From Amborella trichopoda (lineage: Eukaryota > Streptophyta > Magnoliopsida > Amborellales > Amborellaceae): a stretch of 64,000 nt of DNA. Under the pieces are notes generated by a model. That model did no database searches and was not told the origin of the DNA. It saw only the letters and a list, made by a program, of their open reading frames with translations. The DNA is taken from positions 1,312,123 through 1,376,122 of the forward strand of contig NW_006496628.1 of assembly GCF_000471905.2 (NCBI RefSeq), in the 5' to 3' direction. Positions 36,351-48,929 of this stretch are shown here, one piece after another; positions within the stretch are counted from its first letter, which is position 1; the number at the start of each line of letters is the position of its first letter. A program made the position numbers and the translations under genes.

Positions 36351-36734
36351 GGATGCGGTTTTTACAAGGTTGCAACCTTAAACAATCCAATTAAGGCGCA
36401 TCTCCAATCATAACATGTAATTTTGTTGTAAAACATTTTTAAAATTATCTTAAAATTTATTTTCATATCTAATTAGAAAATTTTAAACTTCAAAAATAGT
36501 TAAAATCAAGGAGAATAAGCATATGAAAATCTTGAAAATAGACAGTTTAGATAATGTGTTGCAAGATGCACTATTTCTGAGGCTCAAGAACCTTTTTTTT
36601 ATATTTTCATACATCTCCATATCGAGATGATCAAATGGAGGGTTTTTTAACATTAAAACAACATTTACGATAGATTTTTGAGGTGCATCTGTAATTCTAC
36701 ATTTTAAGGTTGCAACGTTACATAAATGTTTTCC
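36351..36734 (-). mobile_element. MITE-like repeat, copy 2, inserted in a (TA)n tract
   Basis: A 384-bp segment is flanked on both sides by (AT)n of about 25 bp. Its ends, ggatgcggtttttacaaggt and the reverse of the right end (ggaaaacatttatgtaacgt), share gttgcaaccttaaa-type inner sequence, giving imperfect inverted termini of about 32 bp. It aligns with 16404-16764 in inverted orientation. No coding capacity. Confidence 0.7.
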
Positions 36735-36855
36735 ATATATATATATATATATATATATATAGTAAGTAAGTCTCTACACGACCAATAAAGTAAATAGAAC
36801 TAGTAGTTATTTTACGTTTACTTACTACCTACCTTAACTAACGTTACTACGACGT

Positions 36856-36875
36856 NNNNNNNNNNNNNNNNNNNN
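36856..36875. other. Assembly gap (20 N)
   Basis: Twenty N directly after AT-rich repeat DNA; the true distance is unknown. Confidence 0.98.
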
Positions 36876-36908
36876 GTACGTACAGCTACAATAGACGCCC
36901 ACGGCCCA

Positions 36909-37279
36909 GATTGAATCTGACCCGGTCTGAGGATCACAGATGTCAGATAGTGTTTAAATTTTAATTTGTTTTCTAAAAATCTATATCATTTGAAATTTTA
37001 GGCGCGTGTTCTTAAAAAATAGGCGAATCAACGAAATATATATAAAAAAACGTTTACATGAAATAAATCAACCAAAATACCCTTGAAAGTTTTGGGGGTA
37101 TTTTGATCAATTGTTTTTCGCGAATTATCTTTTCGTATTTTTATTAGGTGTGCCTTGATGAGAAAAACACATGCCTAATATTTCAAGTGATTTGGATTTG
37201 TATTAAAAAAAAATAAAATTCAAACACTATCGGACATCCGTGAGCCTCAGATCAGCCACATGATGGCCTAGATTCAATC
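36909..37279. mobile_element. Fold-back/MITE element, near-palindromic, about 371 bp
   Basis: The arms begin with gattgaatct at both ends and pair along most of their length (gtctgaggatcacagatgtc versus a close variant, gatagtgttt.aattttat, aaaatacccttgaaagtttt near the centre). The symmetry point is near 37092. No transposase. Confidence 0.7.
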
Positions 37280-37460
37280 TTAGACATTCACGTATGATTG
37301 TACAACAGTGACTCCCTATATATATATATGTATATATATATAGATATTCAAATACTATCGAACATCCGTGAGCATCAGATCAGCTATATAGTGGCACATA
37401 TTCAATCTGGGCCATTTGCTTATGGGCATACAGCAGTGAGTCCCTATATATATATAGGAA
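37217..37460. repeat. Direct duplication of about 115-130 bp with (TA)n
   Basis: The segment attcaaacactatcggacat...gactccctatatata at 37217-37341 recurs at 37347-37460 with scattered changes. It duplicates the right arm of the fold-back element and the adjoining (TA)n tract. Confidence 0.7.
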
Positions 37461-37789
37461 GAGACTACAAATGCCTACATGTGAAAATGAGCAATATTTT
37501 CACCCATAGGCTCGGTGCCGCCCAATTTTTTCTGACGGTGTGGATTAAAGACCATCACGCATGTTCGTCACGATCTGTCACAATTATAACATGTCCATGA
37601 TGGGATTTTTTTACACAAAATTGACATAAAAAATATATGGGGGACCACCACGGCTCCTGTAGGTCCATGGCGGTTTTTAAGCAAAACTATCACCGACATG
37701 CTATGTTCGTGATGGGGGTTAAACACTGTAGCAATTCGCCTAGGGTCAGCCCACCAACTGATGTCAGGATGGAGCATCAACTCTTCTCA

Positions 37790-37945
37790 TCAAGTCGTAC
37801 CTCATAAAAATATTAAAAAAATAATTCGTATAAAATAAATTGACCAAAATACCTCACATTTTAGGGGTATTTTGGTCAATTTATTTTTGGTGAATTATTT
37901 TTTTGATATTTTTATTAGATTCCAATATTTTTGAAGAATAGGCAC
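37790..37945. repeat. Palindromic core of a related fold-back element
   Basis: The sequence is symmetrical about 37857, pairing aattgaccaaaatacc with ggtattttggtcaatt and AT-rich outer arms. It is similar in plan to the core at 37092, so probably the same family. Confidence 0.55.
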
Positions 37946-38009
37946 TCTAAATTTCAAGTGATTTGAATTTTTAGAAAAAAACATTAAAATTTAATAGTGA
38001 AATATAATT

Positions 38010-38530
38010 GTGATTATTGGATCGGCCCAACGGTTTAAGCAAGGGAAAGACCTAAAAGATCCCTTGCACCCGTCCAACTATGGCGATGACGTAAAATGCT
38101 GCCCATATCGGTTTGATGAGGGAAATGACCTTAAAAGTCTCACACCTTCTAACCCTACTCCTCCTGCTTCTCATTCTTCCTTGTCTATGTCTCCTGCAGG
38201 TACAACCTTGATATGTCCGGACTTCGATTCTCTCGATAGAGAACTTGAGGGATCAAACATAACAAAGACGCAACGGAAACGATTGAGAAATACTTTGGCG
38301 CAGGCAGTAGGATTCTTAACAATTGCTGATGCCTTGGCAGCTAAAGCCAAGGTAGAGCCACCTTCTGCAAAGAAACACAAGAAGTTAAAGCCAAAGAAAC
38401 CCCAGTAGCCCCATGAGCCTGACTTCGAGCAGAGATTGAGAAAGTCGAGAGGGCACAGTTCTATTCTTAGGAAGCTAGCCACATGGTTCAAATTTCAGGA
38501 GCAATACCCACCATGGGGCTAAACAAGGCC
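38010..38530 (+). pseudogene. Gag fragment of Tat-like element, copy B
   Basis: The frame reads KQGKDLKDPLHPSNYGDD, TTLICPDFDSLDRELEGSN and ITKTQRKRLRNTLAQAV, then after a stop at 38406 continues as EPDFEQRLRKSRG. This matches the copy C gag at 58300-57850. It begins abruptly next to MITE-like DNA and ends before the protease. The next 160 bp lead into the 3' end of the antisense PMD gene, so the protease and part of the 3' coding region are deleted. Confidence 0.75.
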
Positions 38531-38692
38531 TAAGGTACTCTTGGGATAATGAAAGCATCGAGAGGCATTCAGAAGAATCACATGAAGCGCAACAAAAGTA
38601 AGAGAGAATGAAATCATGCAGTAAATTCAATAAAAAAGAGAAGCGCTTTATTCATCAGTCAAAACTTTTACAAGTACTGAAAAATGGGGGAA

Positions 38693-41600
38693 TCAGAAAT
38701 GATCAATCATCTTATTGATCTCTTCGCTGCGTGCTTCAGGAGAAGTCTCGGTGCCTTAAACATGTTCCTTCAGCTCCGCCACTGTTTGAGTTGTCTTTGT
38801 CATCACCACAGTTTCCGAGTCAATTGTGCCATCGAGTTTGGACAAATCAGCAACCAAAGAGGCCTCCATGGCCTTCCTTTGAGCCGTGTTAGTCTTGAGG
38901 CTAGTGGATTCTTCTTTCAGTATTCGCATTGCCTCCTTGACTTCGATCATTCCCTTGAAGCTTCATTGTGCCTCTCTCTTGAGGCCCTGCTGGTGCCTAG
39001 TTATCGAGGCTTTCTTCTCAATACAAGCATCTATCTTCTCATGACTGTGCAAGATCAAATTTTCCAAGGAGGCTACCCTTCTAGTTTCTTCCTCGTGATG
39101 CAACACTCCCAACCACCAGTTCTCCAACTCGTTTAGAGTTGCATCCAAATGGGAAAGCACCTCTGGCACCATTCCAATCGCAGAAGTCGCGACAAACTCC
39201 CTCAACTTAAAGAAAACTTCTCCCAGCTCGTTGAAAAGTAGCTCCCTCAAGCTTTGAAGGCTTGCTCTAAAAGTGCCTTCAATCATGCTAGAAACACCAC
39301 CGAAAACAGGTCGGGATGGTGCTACTAAGGCCACCACTGCAGAAGACTCATCGGCCCCAAGAATCGAGCTTGTTGAAGCGATAGCCATCTGAGCCACTAA
39401 TTCCTCTGAAACAAGGCCAAAACCTAGAGCTTCTTGCCCTTCAGGCTCCTAGGTGGCCCCAGCCTCAATTTGCAGGGGCTCTTCGATGCCATCTTTGTTG
39501 TCTTGACCCTCTCTTATGGGGACCTCTACTGCTGTTCCAACAGGATGTAGAGGAACCGATTCCCCTTGCTCTTCACCCTCCTGAACTGTCACCTCAACAT
39601 CACCAAGTTCAGGAATTGCCTCTTCTCTTCGGCCTTCCTCAGCCGACTCATCTCTGACAATGGCTTCCTCCATTTGGCCTTTGCCTTCAACGGTTAGAAC
39701 CTCGGCCACAAAGAGCTCAGTCCCCCCATCTTCATGACTCGAGACCATGAGAGCAGTAACCTCTTCGTGCTCGGGCACGTCATCAACTTCTGGCTCTTCT
39801 CCTTGAGCCATAGCCCTTGCCTCGTTCGAGGCACTAAACTCCTCATGCATGGGGGCCACATCGACAGTAGAGCCCCTGTTTGGAGCAGTTGCTTCAGGGC
39901 TTTCATCCTCTTTAGTCTCCACCCAAGCCGCCTCAGACTCAGGAACTACTCATGGACTGAAGGGTGTCTCCCTAAGATCCAGAGTCCCCTCTCGATCAGA
40001 AGCAACGTTAATAGGCTCAGAGCTGTCAAAGTCGTTCGCCTTAGTTTCTGAAGAAAAAGAAAATATTTTTGAAGAATCAGAAGATGGTTCAGAAAGTACA
40101 AAGGTTGATAATAGAATAATTCTTAAAAGATTAGAAGAGGAAGGTCTACCTCCAGTTTTTGACACCACAGGAAGCTTGTTGCTCTTCCCCCTCCGAATAC
40201 GCCCACTAGCTGAGGGTGCTGTGAGGGTGTTTCTTTCCTTCCCCCTCCTGGAGTAGGAGCGGCTACCTCAGATCCACCTCCCTGAGAAGGCCCTCTAGCC
40301 AATTTTCTGTGAGGACCGCTCCCGATTAGGACGTTCAAGTCCTGTGGTGGATGCTGCTCATAACCAGGGACTTGTCGCCCCTCATCCCATTCGAATATCG
40401 AGCTAAGATTGTCGAAGACACTCCCAGTCATCAGCTTCATTGCAAGGAACTCTAGCAAGGCCTCATCAACAGCTATCTCACGCGGAAGCCCCAAAGCTCG
40501 CCAGTTAGAGGGATAATCCAAGGCAAACACCTTGTCAAGAGCAGGAGCATTTGCCAGCCTCCTTTGTCAGGTGTCCTGACGCCAGTTACCGTTCACCCCT
40601 TTCCAACGGTGACCCTTATCTTAATAGCCCTTATTGGTGATCCTCCAATAGTTAACGTATGCCCTGGTACTTCAAACTCTCCAACTAAAATGAGGTACCA
40701 CATATTTGCTGGTCTCTGTCATTTCAAGACACATGGACCAAGCAGTCCATATATGCTCTTGCAGCCAACACTCTGGGAAAGTTCCAAACTCTTCCGCCCT
40801 CCCCTTATACACCTTACTCCGGTGCTTCTTGAAGAATTCCGATAAGGGGCAGCCTTGGTCAAGCCCGCGCTGAAAAGCGAAGAAGTAGGGGAAATACCTC
40901 TCCAGTCGGGCCATGTGTGGAGCCCAATAAGGTAAGACTCCCCCTCTGATGCTCAGCATGAACATGAGTTCGTTAATCGTTGTTGGGGCACCATCCAGTT
41001 CCTTCCTCAATTCATCAACAAAAGCATTGTCGGTGAAGTGCTCCCGATCGAAAAAGGGCCTCTCCTCATGTTCAAAGAATCATTCTCGAACAGACCTAGA
41101 GCTTCCCCTGGGTTATGGAAGATAGCCCTCTGGTTCGCAATCTTCATCAGGAAGGGCCACAATTTATTTCTTGAGCACTGATGCTTGACTTAGGTATCAG
41201 GGAAAAAAGCCCCTAGTCACCCGTACACATAATGCATAGGGAACAGAGTTTTAAAATCTCAAGGAAAAGCTTGTCCTTCTACGTTGTTGTTCCCTCCCTC
41301 TTTACCCTCATAGGCTTTTCCATCGGAGATGACCCCCAAGCCATGGAATATGTGCCATAGGACTGGCTGAGCAAGGGCATACTCATGTCCTCTAGCCAGG
41401 TCGCATGCCACGTATAGTAGCCCTGAACGAATGTCGTCCCCCCAGCCAGGGAACACAAATTTGCACAAGAGTAAGGCCAGGTAAGAGGCCAAGAAGACAC
41501 GGTCATCGCCAATCTTGAGTTGATATATGGGAGGTGTCTCTTTTACAACTGCCTTCCCTTTTCCCTTCAGAGTGCCCTGACCGCCCTTAAGATAATCCTT

Positions 41601-42448
41601 GCAAAAGAATTTCACCCATTATGTAAAGGTGACCTTGCCATTGGTAGATCGGCCTACAATCGATTGAAAGGCCATAAAGATTTTTGAAAGACTGGCCGGC
41701 GGCTCCACATCCCTAAGTTAACACCACTAAAGACGACTGAGTTTGAGGGAACAAACTCATCATACATAGCCCCGATCATCGGGATACCTCCAATGAAGTG
41801 AAGGTCTAGTAAAGAGATTCCCGCTTCAACATGACCAAGAAGCCAAGTATTGCTTACATGGCTTCACGTCTCTAGCAATAACTTTACTGTATTGGATCAA
41901 TGGTTGCAGTAGCTGCCTGGACACTAGACTACTGCTAATAGTGAAGCGCGCTCAAGAGTGCTTCCATATGAAGCCAATACCTTGGCAGTCCAGGAAGTGT
42001 ATCCCCTCAGATATTGGTGCTTTCCTTGAATCTGGAGGCCTTTTGCCGACCACCTAAGTAATCCCTTCGCCTGGACCAGTTGCTTCCACAAGGTGGGCAA
42101 GTTCTCCTCGGAAGTCATGGTTTGATGCATACAATGAAGAAGTGCCATCCTTTCTTCAATACAGACGTTGCCATCATTGCCCTCTCGCACTTCAAAGCAT
42201 ACGGGGTCAGTAATGAATGTAACACTAATGGGCCATTCTGGTTCGCACACTGGCTAGGTCAGCCAAATGGGTTCACCCCTTGATAAAACTTCACCGGTAA
42301 AATCGCAGGCACCGATCTCTCCTTCCCTTGGAAGCATCTGCACATCAGGTATTTGGTAAGAAGAACCAACCATTGCAAATGGACTTAGTTGTTCACTCCC
42401 AAAAGCAGCTAAGGCACTGGAATAGCTCTGGTCGAGCCTCTCAAACAC
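38693..42448 (-). pseudogene. Plant-mobile-domain (PMD, PF10536-like) gene antisense within copy B
   Basis: Read right to left, this has an N-terminal segment (42448-42254); the PMD start with GYTSWTAKVLASYGSTLE (about 42020-41950), LHFIGGIPMIGAMYDE (about 41800) and LGMWSRRPVF-like text (about 41710); and the PMD core with VFLASYLALLLCKFVFPGW, DIRSGLLYVACDLARG and YALAQPVLWHIF (41510-41330). A further segment WAPHMARLERYFPYF lies near 40930. An acidic linker (39922-39450) and a coiled-coil tail follow, ending EINKMIDHF with the stop at 38693-38695. Stops and frameshifts break it into about eight pieces. PMD proteins act in gene silencing in plants and are also carried by transposons; this copy is clearly transposon-borne. 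The first ATG is uncertain (42372 is one option). Confidence 0.75.
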
Positions 42449-42459
42449 TTATCGCCGAG

Positions 42460-42760
42460 TGACCTTCTCAATGCTCAGCGCCGGTTGCGTATTAACGATT
42501 AACACTGAGTGAGTTTGACAAACACTCAGCACCAGTTAAGCTTCTCAATACCTAGCGCCGATTGAGCATCAACAACTAGCACCGGTTAAGTCTTTCAGCA
42601 ATCAGTGCCGGTTGAGTGCAAAAAACTAGCATCGGTTGAGTCTTTCAGCGCTTAGCACCGGTTAACTAGCGCTGGTTGAGTCTTTCAGCGCTCAGTGCCG
42701 GTTGAGGTTGCCAACACCCCAGCGATGGTTGAGCTTGTCCAAGGCCAGCGCCGGCTATGA
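42460..42760. repeat. Degenerate tandem repeat of about 30-35 bp (accggttgag units)
   Basis: The core agcrccggttgagtctttca recurs about nine times with variable spacing. It lies directly upstream of the PMD gene in copy B. Confidence 0.75.
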
Positions 42761-43600
42761 TCGAATCTCTCGCACGTGCCACGAATCATAGTTGTGACAC
42801 CTCGAACTTAGCTACACCCACCGACAACTGCCTCCACATATTTCGGTGCCGCCTCACACATAAGCTAGTGATAACCATACGATTTCCAAGGATGAAGGCC
42901 AAACCGTCACCAAATGTATGCCTTCCCCATGACAGTTCACCTCCTACAATTGTACGACCCACCTCCTGCTACCGTTCGTCTCCTGTCAGAACTTTTCCTA
43001 TACAGTTGGAGACCCACTGAAGAACTTTCCCGCCCATGTTTTTGGCTTGAGTGTCACCAGAACCTAATCGGAAAACTCCTGCAAGTTTCCCTTAAGTTCC
43101 CGAAAACTTCTGCAACACCACGAGCAATGCCGAAAAACTTCCACAATCGTCGAGAAACCCCTAAAAATCCCTGCCAGGAAGGAAAATTGCACCCGAAATC
43201 TCCTCTCTTTCGTGGAAAACTTCCCGGAGGATTCTCCTCTCCCTACTACTCTCTCTGTAACTTCACCAATTCTATGCAAAGTTCACATGCCGAAGGTTTT
43301 CTCTGCAAGACCCTTACCCGAATCCTGCTGTTTGCAGAAGAATCTTCCCTGCAAAACTCCTGTTGAAGTCTTACTGCTTGCCGAAACTTCAATCGGGCAC
43401 ACCCTCTTTTAATTGTTAAAGAAAATTGTTGCTTATGTTTTTGCCCTTGGTGAAAAATAAGGGAAAACGAGATTTTACCCCCTTATATAGACTACGCTAC
43501 CCTCAAATGCCCCTCAAATACTCGAAATTCCACTTGTGTCCAAGGGAAGCCAAGTAATGATGAGCCTGGTTGGGCCTTGACATGAGGCTCGAGGTAACTC
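42761..43600. other. Non-coding 3' region of copy B
   Basis: No conserved protein was recognised. On the - strand this would be the promoter and leader region of the PMD gene. Confidence 0.35.
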
Positions 43601-43860
43601 TCATCCCCAGCACCGATTGACTTAGCACCAGGTGTAAATTTCAAGACGACCCAAGCGCTGGTTGACTTAGCCCCAGGTGAGTTTTCAAATAGAACCCTAG
43701 CGCCGAGTGAGTTTCCAAATAAAACCCTAGCACCGGTTGACTTAACGCCAGGTGTGTTTCCAGAAACGACCCTAGTGGTGGTTAACTTAGCGCAAGTTGA
43801 CTTCACATAACATCATGGGTCGGTCTTTAACAACCTAGTTCCCGTTATGTTGTGAGAACT
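43600..43860. repeat. Degenerate tandem repeat of about 45-60 bp
   Basis: Words like agcgccggttgacttag, ccaggtgtgtttc and aaacgaccctag alternate about five times. The accggttga core is shared with the array at 42460. Confidence 0.65.
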
Positions 43861-44369
43861 CAACACCGGTTAAATATTCGTAATAGACCATTAGCGTTAC
43901 ACATGGTGCCGACCGTATTTCAAACAATGTATGCTCTACCATTATCCTTAGTGAAGTTGCACCCAAGCCATGATGTGTCATCCCCAGTGGACTTACATAA
44001 GGGTCGTTGCACCCAAACAGTGACTTCGAAAATGACGTCAGGAGCTGTCCCTCATCCCCCAGTAGTAGTGACACCCATACTGCAGCCCATTATCCCTAGT
44101 GCGGTTAGGGTCATTCTTACCTCTTCAATTCTAGGTAGGTCTGTTTCACACCAAGCTATCTTATCCTTAGGGAGTCGGGTTATCTTCATAAGCTAATTCT
44201 CCAAAACGTATGCGTACCTCCATTAACCCTTAGTGAAGTCTACCTCTGTTGACCAGCCTTTATTAGGTCATCATTCTTATCTAAGCCTTCAGTTAGTGAA
44301 TGGCCTTAACCATTACCCACAGGGAGTCGGATCGCCATCCACATACCTATTTCCCATGGAGCTCGACCT

Positions 44370-45420
44370 ACATGGCGACCCGGCCTGGGTCGGTGCTTCA
44401 TGACCCTAAACTGCACAGCCTCGATCCGTGCTGCACGATACTAAACTGCATAGCCTCAGTCTGTGCTGCACGACCCTAAACTGCATAGCCTCTGTCAGGG
44501 CTGCATGAACCTAAACTGCACAACCTCGGTCCATGCTGCACGACCAAAACTGCACTGCCTAGGTCCAGGCTGCATGACCCAAAACAGCACAGCCTCGGTT
44601 TGTGCCACACGACCCTAAACTGCACAGCCTCGATCCATGCTTCACGAATCTTAACTACACAGCCTCGGTCCGTGTTGCACTACCCTAAATTGCATAGCCT
44701 CGACCCATGCTACATAACCTTAAACTACATAGCCTCTATCCGTCCTGCATGACCATAGACTCCACAGCCTCGGTCCATGCTGCATGACCCTAAACTGCAT
44801 AGCCTCGGTCCATGCTGCACGAGCCTAAACTACCCAGCCTCGATCCATGTTGCACGACCCTAAACTGCACAGCCTCCATCCATACTGCACGACCCTAAAC
44901 TACACAGCCTCAATCCTTGTTACACGACCCTAAACTGCACGGCCTCTGTCTGTGTTGCATGACCCTAAACTGCATAGCCTCGATCCATGTTGCACGACCC
45001 TAAACTACACAGCCTCGGTCCATGCTGCACGACCCTAAACTGCACAGCCTTGGTCCATTCTGCACAACCCTAAACTGCACAGCCTCGGTCCATGCTGCAT
45101 GACTCTAAACTGCATAGCCTTGGTCCATGTGCATGACCCTAAACTGCACAGTCTCAGTCCATGCTGCGTGACCCTATACTGCACAATCTTAGTCCGTGCT
45201 GCACGACCCAAAACTACATAGCCTTGATCCATACGGCACGACCCTAAACTGCAGAGCCTCGGTCCATGTTGCGCGACCCTAAACTGCACAGCCTCTATCC
45301 GTGCTGCTCGACCCTAAAATTCACAGGCTCTGTCGGTGCTGCACGACCCTAAACTACACTGCCTTGGTCCATGCTACACGACCCTAAACTGCACAGCCTC
45401 GATCTAGATGCACGACCTTA
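44370..45420. repeat. 35-bp minisatellite, about 29 units
   Basis: Units contain actgcacagcctcggtccat followed by gctgcacgaccctaa. The period is regular (34-36 bp) and units differ by a few substitutions. Short leftward open frames across it are a by-product of the period and not genes. It lies in the 3' region of copy B. Confidence 0.92.
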
Positions 45421-46250
45421 AATTTCATGGTCCAAATTATATGACCTTAAACTGTAGCAGTGGTTCGTGTTGCATGACCTTTAATTGCATAGCACTATGC
45501 TCCAAATAATGCGACCTTAAACTGTAGCGTGGTCCGTGCTGCATGACCTTAAACTGCATAACACCATGATCTAAACTATATGACTTTAAACTATAGCGGA
45601 GGTCTAGTTGCACGACCTTAACTTGCATGGTCCTAGTCGTATGACTTTAACCTACATAACCAAAGTCTAGTTGTGTGACCTTAAACCATAACACTCATCC
45701 TAGCCGCATGACGTTAAAAGGCTCAGCAACCATAGTCCAGCTGTATGACCTTAAACCATAGTCCATGTCATGCTAGCATGACGATAAATTGCTTTGCCCA
45801 GGTCACAGAGGAATGACAATAAACTCGCCCCCACATACGTGCACATGCCTTTGCGTTCACTTTCACACAAGCCTTTCCAAACCTATGTGATAGTGTGCGC
45901 GCACCAATTTCATTACCTCTTTAGTGAGTTCATTCATTTTATCACCATACCACATTCCCCAGTGAGTCTCACCCATGCTCACTAAACAGTGAACCATCCC
46001 GCCATCCATACTCATTGTAAGTTAGTGAGTCACCATCGTCCACTCACATTTCATACATTGTCCATCTCTCATAGGTAGCCCCGAGCCATCGCCCCAAGTG
46101 AGCCAAACCACCACCATACTCACTCCGCAGCCTTCATAGAAGGCCATCCATCACCATCACGATCCAGCTGTATGACCTTAAACCATAGTGCACATCTAGG
46201 CCACATGACGTTAAACTGTTTCGCACAGGTTCCGGAGGCGTGACATTAAA
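45421..46250. repeat. Decayed continuation of the minisatellite and a repeated block
   Basis: The phrase tgcatgaccttaaactg persists with longer, irregular spacing to about 45790. A block with ccagctgtatgaccttaaac and ggaatgacaataaactcgc (45690-45830) recurs at 46160-46255. Confidence 0.65.
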
Positions 46251-47349
46251 CACGCCTTCACAAAGAAAAAGAGAGAAGAATAATAGGCATAGTGTATACA
46301 TAAACAAGGGAATGGTATGAGTAAAAATGGCATACGGCATGATCACGAAACCATGAATAAAAGAGTTTCGTGAATAAAAAATCGGGCACGGCACGGTGAA
46401 AACCAGAAGGGGAATCGTGAGAAAGAATGAAAAAAAAGGGTGCATATGACCAGAAGGTCATGGGTTAAAGAACCCCATAAAAAGAAGTTCGCGAAAACCG
46501 TCTCTACGGCACCGCTTCGCAAGACCAAGTGAAAATCCACAAAGGACGCTTAGATCAATAAACAGGTTGTTGCAGCACTTGCCTCAACAGGTAGCTTCAA
46601 TCCTCACTTAGAAGAAGAAAATCCCTGGTGAAATAAAAAACCAGGAACCTAAAAACATGAGCTTCAAGGAAAAGATTCCTACAATCTGAGTCCAGTTGCA
46701 AAAGGACTTCAAAGACAGAAGACTCGCCAAGACGGCAAGACAAGTCTCATGAGGAAGAGCATTATTCTCACGAGGTCAAATTACACTCTAAGAAACAAAC
46801 ATTACAAAGGCAATAAAATGACAAAGCAAGGGGAGAACCTGCCAGATACTTTAGCTCGCCAAGCTGACAGGCCTAGACCTTCGGAACCGACTAACACTGC
46901 CCCCGACTGGACTCGGTAGTCGAGACCCAAATTGGTACTCTGAACGTCAAAAGCAAACCTAGTATAGCAGTAAATAGTTCCTATCAAAGAAAACCAATAA
47001 ACCCAGACCAAATGGGAACAATGACCTTTTCCATGACACTCAATTCCTAGATGGGCTTGATTCGGATTGACGAGGTCCGTACAAAATCCTCAGATTCAGA
47101 ATCACAAATAGTCTGCACGAGGGTGAGGACTTTGACAATATCACTAAAACAAGTCTCTTCTCCCCCTAAAGTCTCCACTGACGGACCCTATGAACAATGC
47201 ATCCCTACTTCTGAGCAGCCTAGTTACACTGTTACATGAATGTTAGTGACGTTCAGGTAGTCTTGTGGCTTGAAAGGAAAAAAGCAAAAACTGAGGGAAA
47301 CTTTTCGAATGATTGTCCTTCTCGCTTCTACTGAAGCACAACATTCAGT
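46251..47349. other. Non-coding, between copy B tandem repeats and its LTR
   Basis: No gene or further repeat was recognised. Confidence 0.35.
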
Positions 47350-48625
47350 AGGGCAAGTTTTTTTAACGTATTTTTCAGCACCTTTGTCCTTGGTAGAAAG
47401 CAGGTCAATAAAGCTTACAAAATAGTGAAAATTCTTGACAGCCTCAGACCAAAAGACCATCTTCCATGTTTCGTCGCATTCTGATATGTCTAAAGCAGTG
47501 AATATAAAAGAATAATTTTCAAAAAAATGGCCTCTCACACCTTGAAATGAACCTTACAAGTGGAACTACATTGTCAATGTCTCAAATCACTGTGGGACCA
47601 CTGCCATTAGATCTGGCACGGTCAAAAACCCCTATGAGCCACGTTTCAGTTTAATCAGACACTCCAAAACAAAGATATGAGAAAAACATTGAAATTGGAG
47701 GGCTGCACACTATTCCCATGTGGCCTCACCGCACCGAAACACCACTAAAGGTGGCCGTTTTTACAGTCACAAGCAGTAACTTCTAGAGCCCGTAACTCAC
47801 TTATTCCAAGTTGGATCGCTCCCAAATTTGGTGAGCGTATTCGTCTCATCAAGACGAACAATTCGATATGTGGCACGCCCCGAGACGATGTTCGAGCAAG
47901 GAGAAAAGCTAGAGAGAAGTTGCCGATCCTTGAAGAAATTACTGAAAAGTCAGCAGCGACACACCTCGCTCGATGGACCAAATCACGGCGTTCGTACAAC
48001 GGATCAACGCGAAAACAATTCCAATGTGTGCGTAAGGTCTAGGGTTATCATCGGTCTAAACTTCGTGCATGATGGATAGCCAGATTTCATGCAAGAAGTC
48101 GACAAAGTAACTAAAATTCCAGCTGTCGAATTCTAGATTCTGGTCAAAACTCAAAAGTTACGAAATCTTCATCTGGGCTCCAAATCGCGTCCCATTTGTT
48201 ACCACGCGATCGTGATGACATGCTTAGTGTACTACGATGAAAAAATTATAGAAAGACATCAAGGAACTAGCGCACTATCGATCTAATATTTCCAAGATTT
48301 GAACAAATTTCAAGTCTCATGATCATGGCTTAAAAACATGATTCATGGCATGAAGTTGGTATCAAAACGATCGCCATGTCGAGCCTTACAAGAAAACAAA
48401 AATATTTTGATCAAACGGGCATCAAAGCAACCCCGGGTCAACCACAGAAGATCACACAAGTTCTCGAGCAGCATTAAGGACTGTTATGGAATTTCATATA
48501 TTGTTAGGAAGGGGCAAAATAGTCCTTTTGCACCCACTTTTAGAATTTCTTTTAATTCAATAAAATTATAATTTTCAGCAATTAGGTCTAATTTTGATCA
48601 ATCCACCCATGTTTGGGCACAAATC

Positions 48626-48633
48626 TATATAAA
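48626..48633 (+). promoter_or_regulatory. LTR TATA box (copy B)
   Basis: tatataaa, about 30 bp upstream of a purine-rich leader. The same position in the opposite arm keeps gatataaac. Confidence 0.5.
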
Positions 48634-48929
48634 CAGGCACTACCACACTGTAAACAAGACCCCTCGGCCTTAAGTTGAAGGTTTGAAGATTCCTTGCTTG
48701 AGCCTGTGAGCACATCTTGGAGAGAGAGAGAGAGAGGAGAGAGAAGAAAAGGGCCAGTACGCTTCTAGTGGGCAACTTTCCCTCTCCTCCTTTTCTCTGT
48801 CTCTTTTTATTTCTTCTTTTTTCTCTCTTCTCTCTTTCTCTCTCTTTCTCTTCCTTCTCTCCTCATCTCTATCTTCATTCGTCCCCTTCTAATGCAACCG
48901 GTGAGGCTTAACGCTGGTTAGTCTCCTCC

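Noticed and set aside
38684-39136. 150-codon + strand frame
   Set aside because: It is the antisense shadow of the PMD coiled-coil tail encoded on the - strand.
45035-45289. 84-codon repetitive - strand frame
   Set aside because: The frame stays open only because the 35-bp repeat lacks stops in that phase. The peptide is a translation of the array.
44370-45420. Possible centromeric satellite or CRISPR-like array
   Set aside because: Units are directly adjacent with no spacers, the array is only about 1 kb, and it lies in the 3' region of a retroelement copy. CRISPR does not occur in plant nuclear DNA.
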